A stretch of DNA of 54,766 nt from DAOTTX01 sp034437515 (GTDB taxonomy: Bacteria; Chloroflexota; Anaerolineae; Aggregatilineales; Phototrophicaceae). The position numbers were made by a program, and so were the translations under genes. The DNA lies in NCBI GenBank assembly GCA_034437515.1, contig DAOTTX010000462.1, forward strand, positions 1 through 54,766, read 5' to 3'. The notes beneath the pieces are model-generated. The model was not told the origin of the DNA and did not search any database. It saw nothing but the letters and a program-made list of their open reading frames with translations. Below, piece by piece: positions 18,828 to 26,825 of the stretch (position 1 is its first letter; each line of letters starts with the position of its first letter).

Positions 18828-19664
18828 TTACTCACCTCGGCGTTGCCATGCCAGCAAGCGCCGCTCAAACAAAGAGACAACAGCATACAACGTGCTTGCC
18901 ATCAGTGCCAGCGCGATTACGGCGACATAAACCAGCGGGGTATCGTATTGCTGGCGTGCCAGGTTGATCCAGAAGCCGAGGCCGGAATTAGCGACGATGA
19001 ACTCTCCGACCACCGCGCCGATCACCGCTAAAGTCGCACTGGTTTTGATGCCGGTGATGAGTACGGGCATCGCGGCGGGCAGTTCTAGCTTGGCGAAGAT
19101 CTGCCAGCGGTTGGCCTGTGAGACGCGCATCAGGTCGTGCAGCCCTTCCGGGACGCTGCGAATACCGACGATGGTATTCATCATCATCGGGAAGAACACG
19201 ATCAACGCACAGGTGATAATTTTGCTTTCCACACCCGTACCAAACCAGATGACCAGCAGCGGCGCATAAGCCACTACCGGCGTCGATTGAAAGGCAACGA
19301 TGATCGGGGCCAGCAGATCTTCGAGCAGGTGGTTCTTGGCGATCATGTAACCCAGCAACACCCCGACGGTCAACCCCATTGATAGCCCGAACAACACCTC
19401 ATGCAACGTGGTGCGGGCATGACCCCACAGTGTCCCGTCGATCAACACCTCATAGAACTTCTCCGCTACAGCCTGCGGTGGGGGCAGCAGGAAGCGATCC
19501 ACCAACTCAAACATGGTCACGGCCTGCCACAAGCCCAGCACGATCGCCAACGTAAACACCCAGGCGAACCGGCGTAGTAACATGCGCCGATTGCGCCGGC
19601 GTGGTTTTGCGGCAGGTTGCGTAGAGGCGGCCTGTTCGATGGGTCGTAGAATTGTATTTTGCAT
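18828..19664 (-). CDS. ribX: Riboflavin ABC transporter permease (RibX-like)
   Basis: About 278 residues. The ATG at 19664 has AGGGG 7 bases upstream; an in-frame ATG at 19691 lacks a ribosome site. Six transmembrane helices and a BPD_transp_1 domain are visible. The EAA loop for ATPase docking lies around GLHDLMRVSQANRWQIFAKLELPAAMP. The family is the SsuC/TauC/ThiX type. It is the first gene after the FMN riboswitch on the same strand, which supports riboflavin as substrate. The downstream AI-2E gene begins 25 bases after its stop. Confidence 0.88.
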   Translation of the reverse strand: MQNTILRPIEQAASTQPAAKPRRRNRRMLLRRFAWVFTLAIVLGLWQAVTMFELVDRFLLPPPQAVAEKFYEVLIDGTLWGHARTTLHEVLFGLSMGLTVGVLLGYMIAKNHLLEDLLAPIIVAFQSTPVVAYAPLLVIWFGTGVESKIITCALIVFFPMMMNTIVGIRSVPEGLHDLMRVSQANRWQIFAKLELPAAMPVLITGIKTSATLAVIGAVVGEFIVANSGLGFWINLARQQYDTPLVYVAVIALALMASTLYAVVSLFERRLLAWQRRGE

Positions 19665-19834
19665 GAAAAAACCCCTATATCCATTAAGCATGGCTGACGT
19701 CAGGGGACGTCATAACGGGGCAGGGGATTAGATGTGTGTAAACACAGCGCATCGCTTGTTTACAACAGCGCCGGTTCCAACATATGTGGCGATATACGCA
19801 AACAGATATCTATTGTTTACAGACATGCCACAAG
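19665..19834 (-). other. Riboswitch expression platform / ribX leader
   Basis: Between the aptamer and the ribX start there are two hairpins. One at 19738-19763 has stem GTAAACA-AGCG/CGCT-(G)-TGTTTAC; a weaker one lies near 19796-19824. No U-tract follows either, so attenuation is not evident. At 19716-19725 the RNA carries CCCTGCCCCG, the exact complement of the aptamer's 5' CGGGGCAGGG (20000-20009). The pentamer CCCCT occurs at 19722-19726 and 19702-19706 and could pair with the AGGGG ribosome site at 19672-19676. This layout fits translational control. Confidence 0.55.
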
Positions 19835-20017
19835 ACAACCTTCTCTCATCCGGACTATAACCGTCGGCTTCGGTATCTCACCGAAATCCACCGGCACGGC
19901 ATGATTGCCGTGGCTCAGCACATCTTGTTTGATGCGCCAAAACGGGTCGCGGGCTAATTCTAGAACACTTCTAGACATCACCGCCGGTAGGGAATTCCAC
20001 CCTGCCCCGAAGATTGC
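19835..20017 (-). ncRNA. FMN riboswitch (RFN element)
   Basis: Read on the minus strand, the conserved RFN blocks appear in order: CTTCGGGGCAGGGTGGAATT, CCCTACCGGCGGTGATG, AGCCCGCGACCC, GGTGGATTTCGGTGAGATAC, GAAGCCGACGGTTATAGTCC and GGATGAGAGAAGG. Closing helix P1 is 20009-20017 with 19835-19843 (9 pairs including G-U wobbles). The variable arm between GCGACCC and GGTGGATT holds two hairpins, GCGCATC/GATGTGC and CACGGCA/TGCCGTG, where one is common. FMN binding would repress the riboflavin importer downstream. Confidence 0.96.
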
Positions 20018-20038
20018 TATTTATTGAATTATGATTTA

Positions 20039-20067
20039 ATTATATCAAACCTCGCAGCGAATGACAA
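20039..20067 (-). promoter_or_regulatory. Sigma-70-type promoter for the riboflavin transporter operon
   Basis: On the minus strand, TTGTCA (20062-20067) and TATAAT (20039-20044) are separated by exactly 17 bases. Transcription would begin near 20032, about 15 bases before the riboswitch P1 helix. Position and match are both good. Confidence 0.75.
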
Positions 20068-20069
20068 AA

Positions 20070-20317
20070 AGAAACCTATTAGGAAACAGGGCAATCGCTC
20101 CATAATGCACTTGCTTGTGAGGTCTGGTTCTGTCGAACGCTTGTAACCCCTCCAAATCTCCCCTGTGGACAGGGTGAGACTTTACGACTGCATGATCGGG
20201 CGTTTATGTATCGCCCACCTCGACTACCTTCGCGCGGGGATTTAGGGTGAGGGCGGCATTAGATTCTACGTTCCCACCAAAAGCGTTAGAATCAGTAAAT
20301 TGACACATATGCGACGA
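20070..20317. other. Intergenic segment with small hairpins, no gene seen
   Basis: No convincing coding frame. It contains two short hairpins, CCCTGT-GG-ACAGGG (20161-20174) and GGGCG-N9-CGCCC (20198-20216). The second recalls the GGGCAGAC/GTCTGCCC hairpin of the MITE-like repeats elsewhere in the window. It may be a degenerate dispersed repeat. Confidence 0.3.
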
Positions 20318-20776
20318 CTAATCCCCGCCCCGTTCGACGACCGCACAATAGAGGTCGAATACGCCTTCACATTGGTAGAGCACGCCGGGACCGCCGCTGT
20401 AGGGGTAGGCGATGCGGTAGGTGTCGCCGTCTTGCTGGAAGGTCTCGCCATGTTCGACGCTCCCCGCGATGATGTTTGCCGCGATAACAAATATCAGGCC
20501 GATCATCACGACGACCGGCGCTAAGAACACCAGCACGGCGACCGCATAGCGTCCGGTACGTCTGCCGACCCGATAAGCGGCGAGACCGAACCCTGCTGCG
20601 CCCAGCGTCACCGCTACACCAATGAAAGGTACCAGTAGCACCGGCAGGTAAAACACGTGCGTTTCCTGCTCAATCGGCGGGGATAGCACCAGTAGCAGTA
20701 AATAAGCGGCGACGAAGATAGTCGTTATCGCATAGAGCCAGAACGGGTTCCGGTGAATTGCTCGGAAAAATTTCAT
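20318..20776 (-). CDS. Small multi-pass membrane protein, unknown function
   Basis: 152 residues with three to four hydrophobic helices (about 13-33, 45-70, 80-103) and a basic N-terminus. A C-terminal soluble tail contains two cysteines in LYQCEGVFDLYCAVVE. No family recognised. There is no good ribosome site before the ATG. It lies 37 bases upstream of murJ, starting on the other side of murJ's stop, and on the same strand, so it may be co-transcribed with murJ. Confidence 0.6.
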   Translation of the reverse strand: MKFFRAIHRNPFWLYAITTIFVAAYLLLLVLSPPIEQETHVFYLPVLLVPFIGVAVTLGAAGFGLAAYRVGRRTGRYAVAVLVFLAPVVVMIGLIFVIAANIIAGSVEHGETFQQDGDTYRIAYPYSGGPGVLYQCEGVFDLYCAVVERGGD

Positions 20777-20813
20777 CGGTTACAGACCGTATTAAAAGCA
20801 GACTATGACGTGA

Positions 20814-22505
20814 TTAGCTTAGTTTGCGACGAAAGACGCCAAGCAGCCAGCGTAGTTCGGTGATGTCAATCAGATAGACGAACAGCGCAAAGACCAACGC
20901 TGCACCACCGCCGCTGAGCGTGACGACCAACAGTTCACGTAGCGTGCCGTCGCCATTAACCGCGCCATCGAGCAGTGCCAGCAGCAATGCCGCCACACCA
21001 CCCATCATCAGCACGGCAAAGCCGGTTTTGCCCATCGTCAGCAGCAAGCGTTGCTCACCGAAACCGCCCACCCGCCGGTTGAGCAAATAGGCGCTTACCG
21101 TCGCATGAACGATGTGCTTGACGCTATCCGCGACCATGAGGCTAAAGAGTCCTAACGTGGGGAACAACAGAATCGCGGTCACCATGTAGAGCGTCAGGCT
21201 GCCGAGGCCGATCAACGCCGGGGTGAAGGTATCCTGCCGGGCGTAGAACGCATACACCAGCAGCAGATCAATCGCCGCAAATGGCAGCCCCAACAAATAC
21301 AAACGCAGCACGGCGACGGTCGTCTCGGTATCGGCGGCGGTGAACTGCCCATGCTGGAAGATCAAGGCGACGATGGGCGTCGCCAGTACGAACAATCCGA
21401 CGGCGGCGGGCAGAATTAACGTGGTTGCCAGCCGCAGACCGAGGCCGAGAGTGTTGTTAAAAGCATCGCGTTGCTGTGGCTTGTTCGCTGCCGCGATGAG
21501 GGCAGCCTGCCGCGCCAACGTCGGTAAAATAGCGATGCTGATGGCGGTTGCGACTAACCCCTGCGGGAACTGAATCAGCGTGGTGGCGTTGTCCATGTAA
21601 CTGATGCTGCCCTCACCGGTCTGGCTGGCGAGGTTGTAGCTAAACAGCCGGATCACCAGCGTATCCAACACCAGCGAGAACATCACCGGCAGGTAAAGCA
21701 GACCGATCTTCTTCAACGCCGGGTGCCGCCAGTTCAACGTAAAGCGCAGACGTGCCCCACGTAAACCGGGGAGTTGAAGTAGTACATATGCCACCGACCC
21801 CGCCAGCCAACCCAACGCCACCACCACAATCCCGTCATCGGGGCGGACGATGCGCCAATCCAGCAGGCCGGGGGCGATACGCTGTGGTGGTGCAAAGACC
21901 AGCGCGATGACCACGATGGTCGCGTTAAAGATCGCCGTGGCGAACGCGGGCCAGGTGAACATCCGCAGCGCGTAAAGCGTCCCGCTGAGGATGGCGAACA
22001 TGCCCATGAACAGCATCGCCGGGGTAGTGATGCGCAACAGATCCGTTGCGAGGTCGGCGGTGTAGGCATCGGAGACGATAATATCCACCACCAGCGGCGC
22101 GGCGATTTCCAGTAGTAACACCAGCAGAGCCAGCAGCGCGGTCAAAGCACTGAGCAGGATCGACACCAAACGCCATAACTCGTCGCGGCCTTTCTGTGTG
22201 GCGACCTCGCTCAACACGGGGATAATCGCACCGTTGACGTGCCCGCCGATCAGCAGGTCATACAGGTTTTTCGGCACCAGAATGGCGATGCGAAAGGCGT
22301 CCGTCGCTGCGGAGACGCCGAACAGGTTGGCGATGACGATCTCCCGCAGCAACCCCAGGACGCGGCTGATGATGTTCCCCAGCGCGAGGATGCCAGTGGC
22401 CTTCGCCACGCCTTCGTTGGTGCGGTCTTGCTCTTCGGTGGCGGTGGTCGGCAGGGGAGCCGGGTCAGCAAGCGAGGAATCGACGGTGTTGTGCTCGATG
22501 GTCAT
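20814..22505 (-). CDS. murJ: Murein biosynthesis lipid II flippase MurJ
   Basis: 563 residues, about 14 transmembrane helices, MATE-like MurJ/MviN fold. The signature N-terminal region NIISRVLGLLREIVIANLFG and ATDAFRIA...P is intact, as is the GHVNGAIIPVLSE segment. MurJ flips lipid II across the cytoplasmic membrane for peptidoglycan assembly. The start ATG overlaps the stop of the upstream adenylyltransferase gene by 4 bases (ATGA). Length and motifs are normal. Confidence 0.94.
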   Translation of the reverse strand: MTIEHNTVDSSLADPAPLPTTATEEQDRTNEGVAKATGILALGNIISRVLGLLREIVIANLFGVSAATDAFRIAILVPKNLYDLLIGGHVNGAIIPVLSEVATQKGRDELWRLVSILLSALTALLALLVLLLEIAAPLVVDIIVSDAYTADLATDLLRITTPAMLFMGMFAILSGTLYALRMFTWPAFATAIFNATIVVIALVFAPPQRIAPGLLDWRIVRPDDGIVVVALGWLAGSVAYVLLQLPGLRGARLRFTLNWRHPALKKIGLLYLPVMFSLVLDTLVIRLFSYNLASQTGEGSISYMDNATTLIQFPQGLVATAISIAILPTLARQAALIAAANKPQQRDAFNNTLGLGLRLATTLILPAAVGLFVLATPIVALIFQHGQFTAADTETTVAVLRLYLLGLPFAAIDLLLVYAFYARQDTFTPALIGLGSLTLYMVTAILLFPTLGLFSLMVADSVKHIVHATVSAYLLNRRVGGFGEQRLLLTMGKTGFAVLMMGGVAALLLALLDGAVNGDGTLRELLVVTLSGGGAALVFALFVYLIDITELRWLLGVFRRKLS

Positions 22506-22975
22506 CGCAGCGCCTTGATGCGGGCGATCAACCGGGTGGTGCTGTGGTCGGGTAGATAGTCGATGAGCGCGACCTGCCCGCCGTAGCCTTCGACGAGGGC
22601 GCGTTCTGGCAGGTCTTTATTCGCGTAATCCCCACCTTTGACGTAGATTTCCGGCTGTAACGCTTTAATGGGCGCGTGGGCGGTGTCCTCGTCGAAGATG
22701 ATCGCCGCCGTGACGGGTTCCAACGCGGCGATCATCCGGGCGCGTTCGACGGCAGGCACCAGCGGACGCCCGATTCCCTTCAGGCGCATGGTGCTCAGGT
22801 CACTGTTGACGCCGACGTACAGCGCATCACCGAGCGCCCGCGCCTTCTCTAAGTAGTCGAGGTGCCCGATGTGCAGCAGGTCGAAATGCCCGTTGGTGAA
22901 GACCAGTTTTTCCTCCGCCCAGCGCAGGGATTCCCGGCGGGCGATGGCTTCATCCAGTGTGATGACGTTTCTCAT
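22502..22975 (-). CDS. rfaE2: D-glycero-beta-D-manno-heptose 1-phosphate adenylyltransferase (RfaE2-like)
   Basis: 157 residues, a cytidylyltransferase-fold nucleotidyltransferase. The HxGH motif is present in GHFDLLHIGHLDYL, the family segment as YVGVNSD, and the C-terminal YVKGGDYANKDLPE matches the HldE/RfaE domain-2 signature. The enzyme makes ADP-heptose from heptose-1-phosphate and ATP. Only this domain is present; no kinase domain or other heptose gene is visible. It is translationally coupled to murJ by an ATGA overlap. The true sugar could differ. Confidence 0.88.
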   Translation of the reverse strand: MRNVITLDEAIARRESLRWAEEKLVFTNGHFDLLHIGHLDYLEKARALGDALYVGVNSDLSTMRLKGIGRPLVPAVERARMIAALEPVTAAIIFDEDTAHAPIKALQPEIYVKGGDYANKDLPERALVEGYGGQVALIDYLPDHSTTRLIARIKALR

Positions 22976-23254
22976 GATAGCTGTGCCTGTCCTCGCATAA
23001 ACGCGGCGTTACGATACCCCGCTTGCGGTCGCTTTGCAAGGTTCGACAGGCGTTTGAGGAAGTGGCTTTTTCCTTCGCCTCCGCTATTCTACACTAAACT
23101 TTAGGGCGGAGTTGTCTCACTCATTCTAACACAGGGCACCGCTACCATAACAACATAGCGAGCCAGGCGCACTTGCGGGTATAATCGAAAAATGGAAATC
23201 AGGCGAGGTGGTGAGCATCTTGCTTTTTGTTTGACGGTTTTTCGAGGGGAACGG

Positions 23255-24496
23255 ATGCGATACTCGACACGATTCTTGACGTTGTTGATCGTTTTGCTGG
23301 CGGCGTGCAGCGGGGAGGCCACCGCGCCCATGCCATCGTCGGTGCCCAGCACGCCCGTCGCGGATTTGCCCATCAGCCAGAGCCTCGCGGAGCGCGACCG
23401 CTTTATCCCCACGCAGATAGCGGAGTCGGTCATCGCTGAGGCCGACGCGGAGTATCTGCTGCTGACCAACCTTTACGAACGCACCGCGCCCGCCGTGGTC
23501 AATGTGGAAGTCACCGCCGACGAGGGCGGCTACAGCGTGTACGACCTGAGTCGCGGTTCCGGCTTTGTCTTTGACCGCAACGGGCACATCGTCACCAACG
23601 CGCATGTGATCGCCGATGCGACCGACGTTGTCGTGACATTCGATGATGGTCTGGTCGCCTCGGCGCAGATCATCGGCGTGGATGTGTATAGTGACATCGC
23701 CGTGCTGCGCGTGGATGTCTCCCCGAACCGGTTGGTACCGTTAGAAATGGCCGACTCGGATACGGTGCGCGTCGGTGAACGGGCCATCGCCATCGGCAAC
23801 CCCTTCGGCCTCAGCAGTTCGATGACGGTGGGTATCGTCAGCGCCATCGGGCGGCAGTTGCGCTCAGCGGATCTGATCGGCGAGGATGTGCTGCCGGGCT
23901 TCCAGAACCCGCGCATCATCCAGGTAGATACGACCATCAACCCCGGCAACAGTGGCGGGCCGCTGCTCAACAGTCATGGCCGGGTGATGGGCGTCAACAC
24001 CGCCATCCGCACGGACAGTGGACGCTTTCAGGGGGTGGGCTTTGCGGTGCCTGCCAACACGGTAACGCGAGTGGTGCCGGAACTCATCAGCAAGGGGCGC
24101 GTGGATTACTCCTGGGTGGGGATTTCGACCTTCAGCACCGATGAGGGCTTGAGCCTCGCCGCGCTCGCCGATGAGGTCGATCTGCCGGTCAGCGAGGGGG
24201 TACTGGTCACGCATGTGTGGACGAATTCACCCGCCGCAGAAGCAGACTTACGCGGCGGTACAGAGACGGTGCGTGTGCGGGATGGCTCCGATGTGTGTGT
24301 AGGCGGTGATATGATTATCGCGGTGAACGGCGAGTTCGTCGAAGATATGGACGAACTGCTGGCCTACATGGTGATGCAAACAGTGCCCGGTGATACGGTC
24401 AATTTGATGGTCGTGCGCGGTGTGGAGACGTTTGAAGTGCCGCTGACCTTGAGCGCACGTCCTGATTCTGGCAGTGAACAAATCCAATGTCGGTAG
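23255..24496 (+). CDS. htrA: HtrA/DegP-type serine protease lipoprotein with PDZ domain
   Basis: About 413 residues from the ATG at 23255 behind GAGGGG; an upstream in-frame ATG at 23192 lacks a site. A lipoprotein signal peptide ends in LLAAC-S. The trypsin-like domain has catalytic His in GHIVTNAHVI, Asp in YSDIAVLRVD and Ser in TTINPGNSGGPLL. A single C-terminal PDZ domain (about 285-400) contains the GVLVTHVWTNSPA carboxylate-binding region and an unusual insertion with a cysteine (SDVCVGGDMI). It would degrade or guard misfolded envelope proteins. Confidence 0.95.
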   Translation: MRYSTRFLTLLIVLLAACSGEATAPMPSSVPSTPVADLPISQSLAERDRFIPTQIAESVIAEADAEYLLLTNLYERTAPAVVNVEVTADEGGYSVYDLSRGSGFVFDRNGHIVTNAHVIADATDVVVTFDDGLVASAQIIGVDVYSDIAVLRVDVSPNRLVPLEMADSDTVRVGERAIAIGNPFGLSSSMTVGIVSAIGRQLRSADLIGEDVLPGFQNPRIIQVDTTINPGNSGGPLLNSHGRVMGVNTAIRTDSGRFQGVGFAVPANTVTRVVPELISKGRVDYSWVGISTFSTDEGLSLAALADEVDLPVSEGVLVTHVWTNSPAAEADLRGGTETVRVRDGSDVCVGGDMIIAVNGEFVEDMDELLAYMVMQTVPGDTVNLMVVRGVETFEVPLTLSARPDSGSEQIQCR

Positions 24497-24508
24497 TTCA
24501 CGATTTGG

Positions 24509-24541
24509 GGCGGTGCCGTGGTGGGAACACACATCACCGCC
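24509..24541 (+). terminator. Possible terminator after htrA
   Basis: A 7-bp inverted repeat GGCGGTG/CACCGCC with a 19-base loop, 13 bases after the htrA stop and followed by TTGT. The T-tract is weak. Confidence 0.3.
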
Positions 24542-24608
24542 TTGTACAAGTGCTCAATAGCGCGGCTGTAACATAGCGATAAAGCGATTCAGCCGGAACG
24601 ACCCTGCC

Positions 24609-24908
24609 GTGACCGATGCGCCGCTGCAACGGCTGGCGGAATGCAAATCACAGCGCAGTTTCGTTGAGCGCAGCATTCAGAATGCCAAATCAGAACTCGG
24701 CGGGGATGATTTCCGTGCGATCAAATATCGCGCTTGGGAACACCTGTTAGCCTTGAAGATTCTCGCCGCCTGGTTCGTGGTCGAAACTCGGCTCGAATGG
24801 GAACGTGACATGCCCGCCGACCCCGCCGCCGTCGTCACCGGATGTGACATTGTCGAACTACTGTCTATTTTCGCCTTGAACCGGCGGGCGGTGTGTCGAA
24901 ATCTCTAG
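24609..24908 (+). pseudogene. IS701/IS4-type transposase C-terminal remnant
   Basis: A 99-codon frame contains RSFVERSIQNAKSELGGDDF followed by a Trp-His-rich helix (RAWEHLLALKILAAWFVVE). This matches the third catalytic Glu region of DDE transposases of the IS701/IS4 type. The catalytic Asp regions and the usual C-terminus are missing, and no inverted repeats are visible around it. It is a fossil fragment, so insertion-sequence activity in this locus is old. Bases 24909-25043 contain nothing recognisable. Confidence 0.6.
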
Positions 24909-25043
24909 CGCCGAACTTATGGGAGGTCTACGGGACACTCAGAGAGGGCGCAAGCGTTCGCCATAACCAGACCCTCCAGTCAAGTACATCAACTGCATTT
25001 TGAAGCGATTGTCCTGACGCCCTGAACGCGATCCCTCGCATAT

Positions 25044-25928
25044 TCAGTCCTTTTTGCGCAGCACATCCATCCACATGACGAGGCCACGCCACCGCCCAAA
25101 CTGATCGTAGTGAGCTTTGAGGTCGGCATCCGCTGGCTTTTCGTCGTCACCGTGCCATCGGGCGAACGCCTCCCGCGCCACCGAGTCGATGCTGAGATAA
25201 TCATGATGACCGAGCAGACGCAGCAAGCTCCCCGCCGCATAGGGGCCGAACCCCGTCAGCGCGGTGATGTGCTTGTAGAGTGCTGGCGCGTCGAAGTCAC
25301 GGCTGATCCATGTTTCGACTTCGAGTTCACCCGCCGCGAGGCGTGCGGCGAGGTCGTGCAGATAAGCACCACGATACCCACACTTGAGGTGCGCGGTCAG
25401 GTCTGCAACTGTCAACGCGGCGACCTGCGCCGGGGTCGGGAAGGTGTGCCCGAACGCTGACTCGTCGCCGAGCGTGACCAGACGCTCGCACATGGTGATG
25501 GTCTGTCGCCAGGTAGTGTTGGTGGTCAGCAGGGTTTTCACGAGATCTTCCCACACGGTCGGCGCACGTAACAGCCGCCCGGCCTGTTTTGATTCCACCC
25601 AGGCGAACGCGGGACGGTCGCGCAGCAGATCATAGAACGGGCGTAGATCATAATCCATGCCGAGCATCAACCGCACCGTGCCGGCGATCTCGAATTGATC
25701 GGTCATGAAGACCGGGCCGTCGGTTTGCAGTAACAGGAAGTCTTCCCGGCTGGTGTTGCCGGTCTGCTCCACCCGCAGATGCACAACGCGCCCATCCTTG
25801 AGGCGATGCACGCGCTTCAGCACACCATCGGCATAATCAAACGGCGGTAGTTGGTGCCAGCCGTGCGCCTCGACCGTTGCCCGCAGTGAAAATGTCTCAT
25901 CGTCGATCAGGATACGCTGGGTAATCAC
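25044..25928 (-). CDS. HhH-GPD DNA glycosylase (AlkA/OGG-like)
   Basis: 294 residues. The C-terminal half has the helix-hairpin-helix LTGFGPYAAGSLLRLLG followed by the catalytic Asp in LSIDSVAREAF. The position of the Schiff-base lysine used by bifunctional OGG1-type enzymes (GTK in those) is Tyr (GPY), which favours a monofunctional glycosylase removing damaged bases. No FCL iron-sulfur cluster cysteines are present. The start overlaps the upstream CDGSH gene by ATGA, indicating coupled expression. Confidence 0.87.
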   Translation of the reverse strand: MITQRILIDDETFSLRATVEAHGWHQLPPFDYADGVLKRVHRLKDGRVVHLRVEQTGNTSREDFLLLQTDGPVFMTDQFEIAGTVRLMLGMDYDLRPFYDLLRDRPAFAWVESKQAGRLLRAPTVWEDLVKTLLTTNTTWRQTITMCERLVTLGDESAFGHTFPTPAQVAALTVADLTAHLKCGYRGAYLHDLAARLAAGELEVETWISRDFDAPALYKHITALTGFGPYAAGSLLRLLGHHDYLSIDSVAREAFARWHGDDEKPADADLKAHYDQFGRWRGLVMWMDVLRKKD

Positions 25929-26572
25929 GCCTGGAACCCGACCGCCTTGTGCGTGCCGTCACAGAAAGGCTTGTTGTTTGAGGCACCGCAGCGACACAAC
26001 GCGGCCTTCTCCCCACGGAAACTGACCGTTCCCAATGCGGTGATGATCTCAGAATTGCCATTGACCAGCAGCGGCCCATTCGGTGCCGAGTTGATCTGCA
26101 AACCGCCGTTTGTGCTTTCGTCCGCGCCCAACACACTGACCTGGGACAAGCCAGCGTCCTTAAAACCCGCTTCGATGTGGCTGTTATCGCAAAAAGGCTT
26201 GTTAGCAGAATCACCACAGCGGCACAGCGCGATTCGCGTATCTTCGAGGGTGGCATCTTCGCTGGTTTGCAGGGTGACGTCACCATGTACATAAAGCGGC
26301 CCATCGGCGGCAATAGTGACCGTGTTCGCGTCTGGTGTCGGTTCGCCGGGTGTGCCGTCTGTACGTTCAAAGTGCAGCGCCCCGGTCGGGCAGCGCATCA
26401 CGACAGCGGCGAGGTCGTCAGCGCCGGCATTGTCTGGTTGTACCCAGGGGCGCTTGTCCGTGTCAAACACGGCGGGCAACCCGTTAACGCATTCTTTCGC
26501 GTGGATGCAGCGTTTGGCGTCAAACGTCACGTTGATGTCTTCGCCGGTATACTCGCGTATCTTTCTTGCCAT
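25925..26572 (-). CDS. Ferredoxin-like + double CDGSH iron-sulfur protein
   Basis: 215 residues. An N-terminal divergent ferredoxin-like domain (Fer4_19/DUF1271 type) has cysteines in RCIHAKECVNGLP and RCPTGAL. Two CDGSH-type [2Fe-2S] modules follow: CRCGDSANKPFCDNSH (about 118-133) and CRCGASNNKPFCDGTH (about 193-208), each with the three-Cys one-His ligand set. It is likely a soluble redox or Fe-S transfer protein. Its last four bases overlap the start of the DNA glycosylase gene. Confidence 0.92.
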   Translation of the reverse strand: MARKIREYTGEDINVTFDAKRCIHAKECVNGLPAVFDTDKRPWVQPDNAGADDLAAVVMRCPTGALHFERTDGTPGEPTPDANTVTIAADGPLYVHGDVTLQTSEDATLEDTRIALCRCGDSANKPFCDNSHIEAGFKDAGLSQVSVLGADESTNGGLQINSAPNGPLLVNGNSEIITALGTVSFRGEKAALCRCGASNNKPFCDGTHKAVGFQA

Positions 26573-26825
26573 GAGTTTTCCTTCATATCAGCATTTGTCG
26601 ATGCAGACTTTACCGCAAAACCGGGTGTCAATTCAAATACAGCACAAGTCCATAACGGGCCAATCCGGGGTGACAGCGACGAACAATCCCCGTTACAATG
26701 AAAATGTGAAATGTGTGCAAAAATAAACCTTTCATCCTCTAAAGATTTTCTTTCATGCCATAGAGGGCGTGCTGTTTCAGGACGTCCTTTGTTTTTGTCA
26801 AATTTATCTACTGGAAGGGTATCAT

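Noticed and set aside
19738..19763. Leader hairpin as a transcription terminator of the riboswitch
   Set aside because: The stem is good but is followed by ACACATC rather than a U-tract, so translational control fits better.
26769..26825. Longer N-terminus for the EamA transporter
   Set aside because: The extra 19 residues have no upstream ribosome site, while the TTG at 26826 has GGAAGGG at proper spacing.
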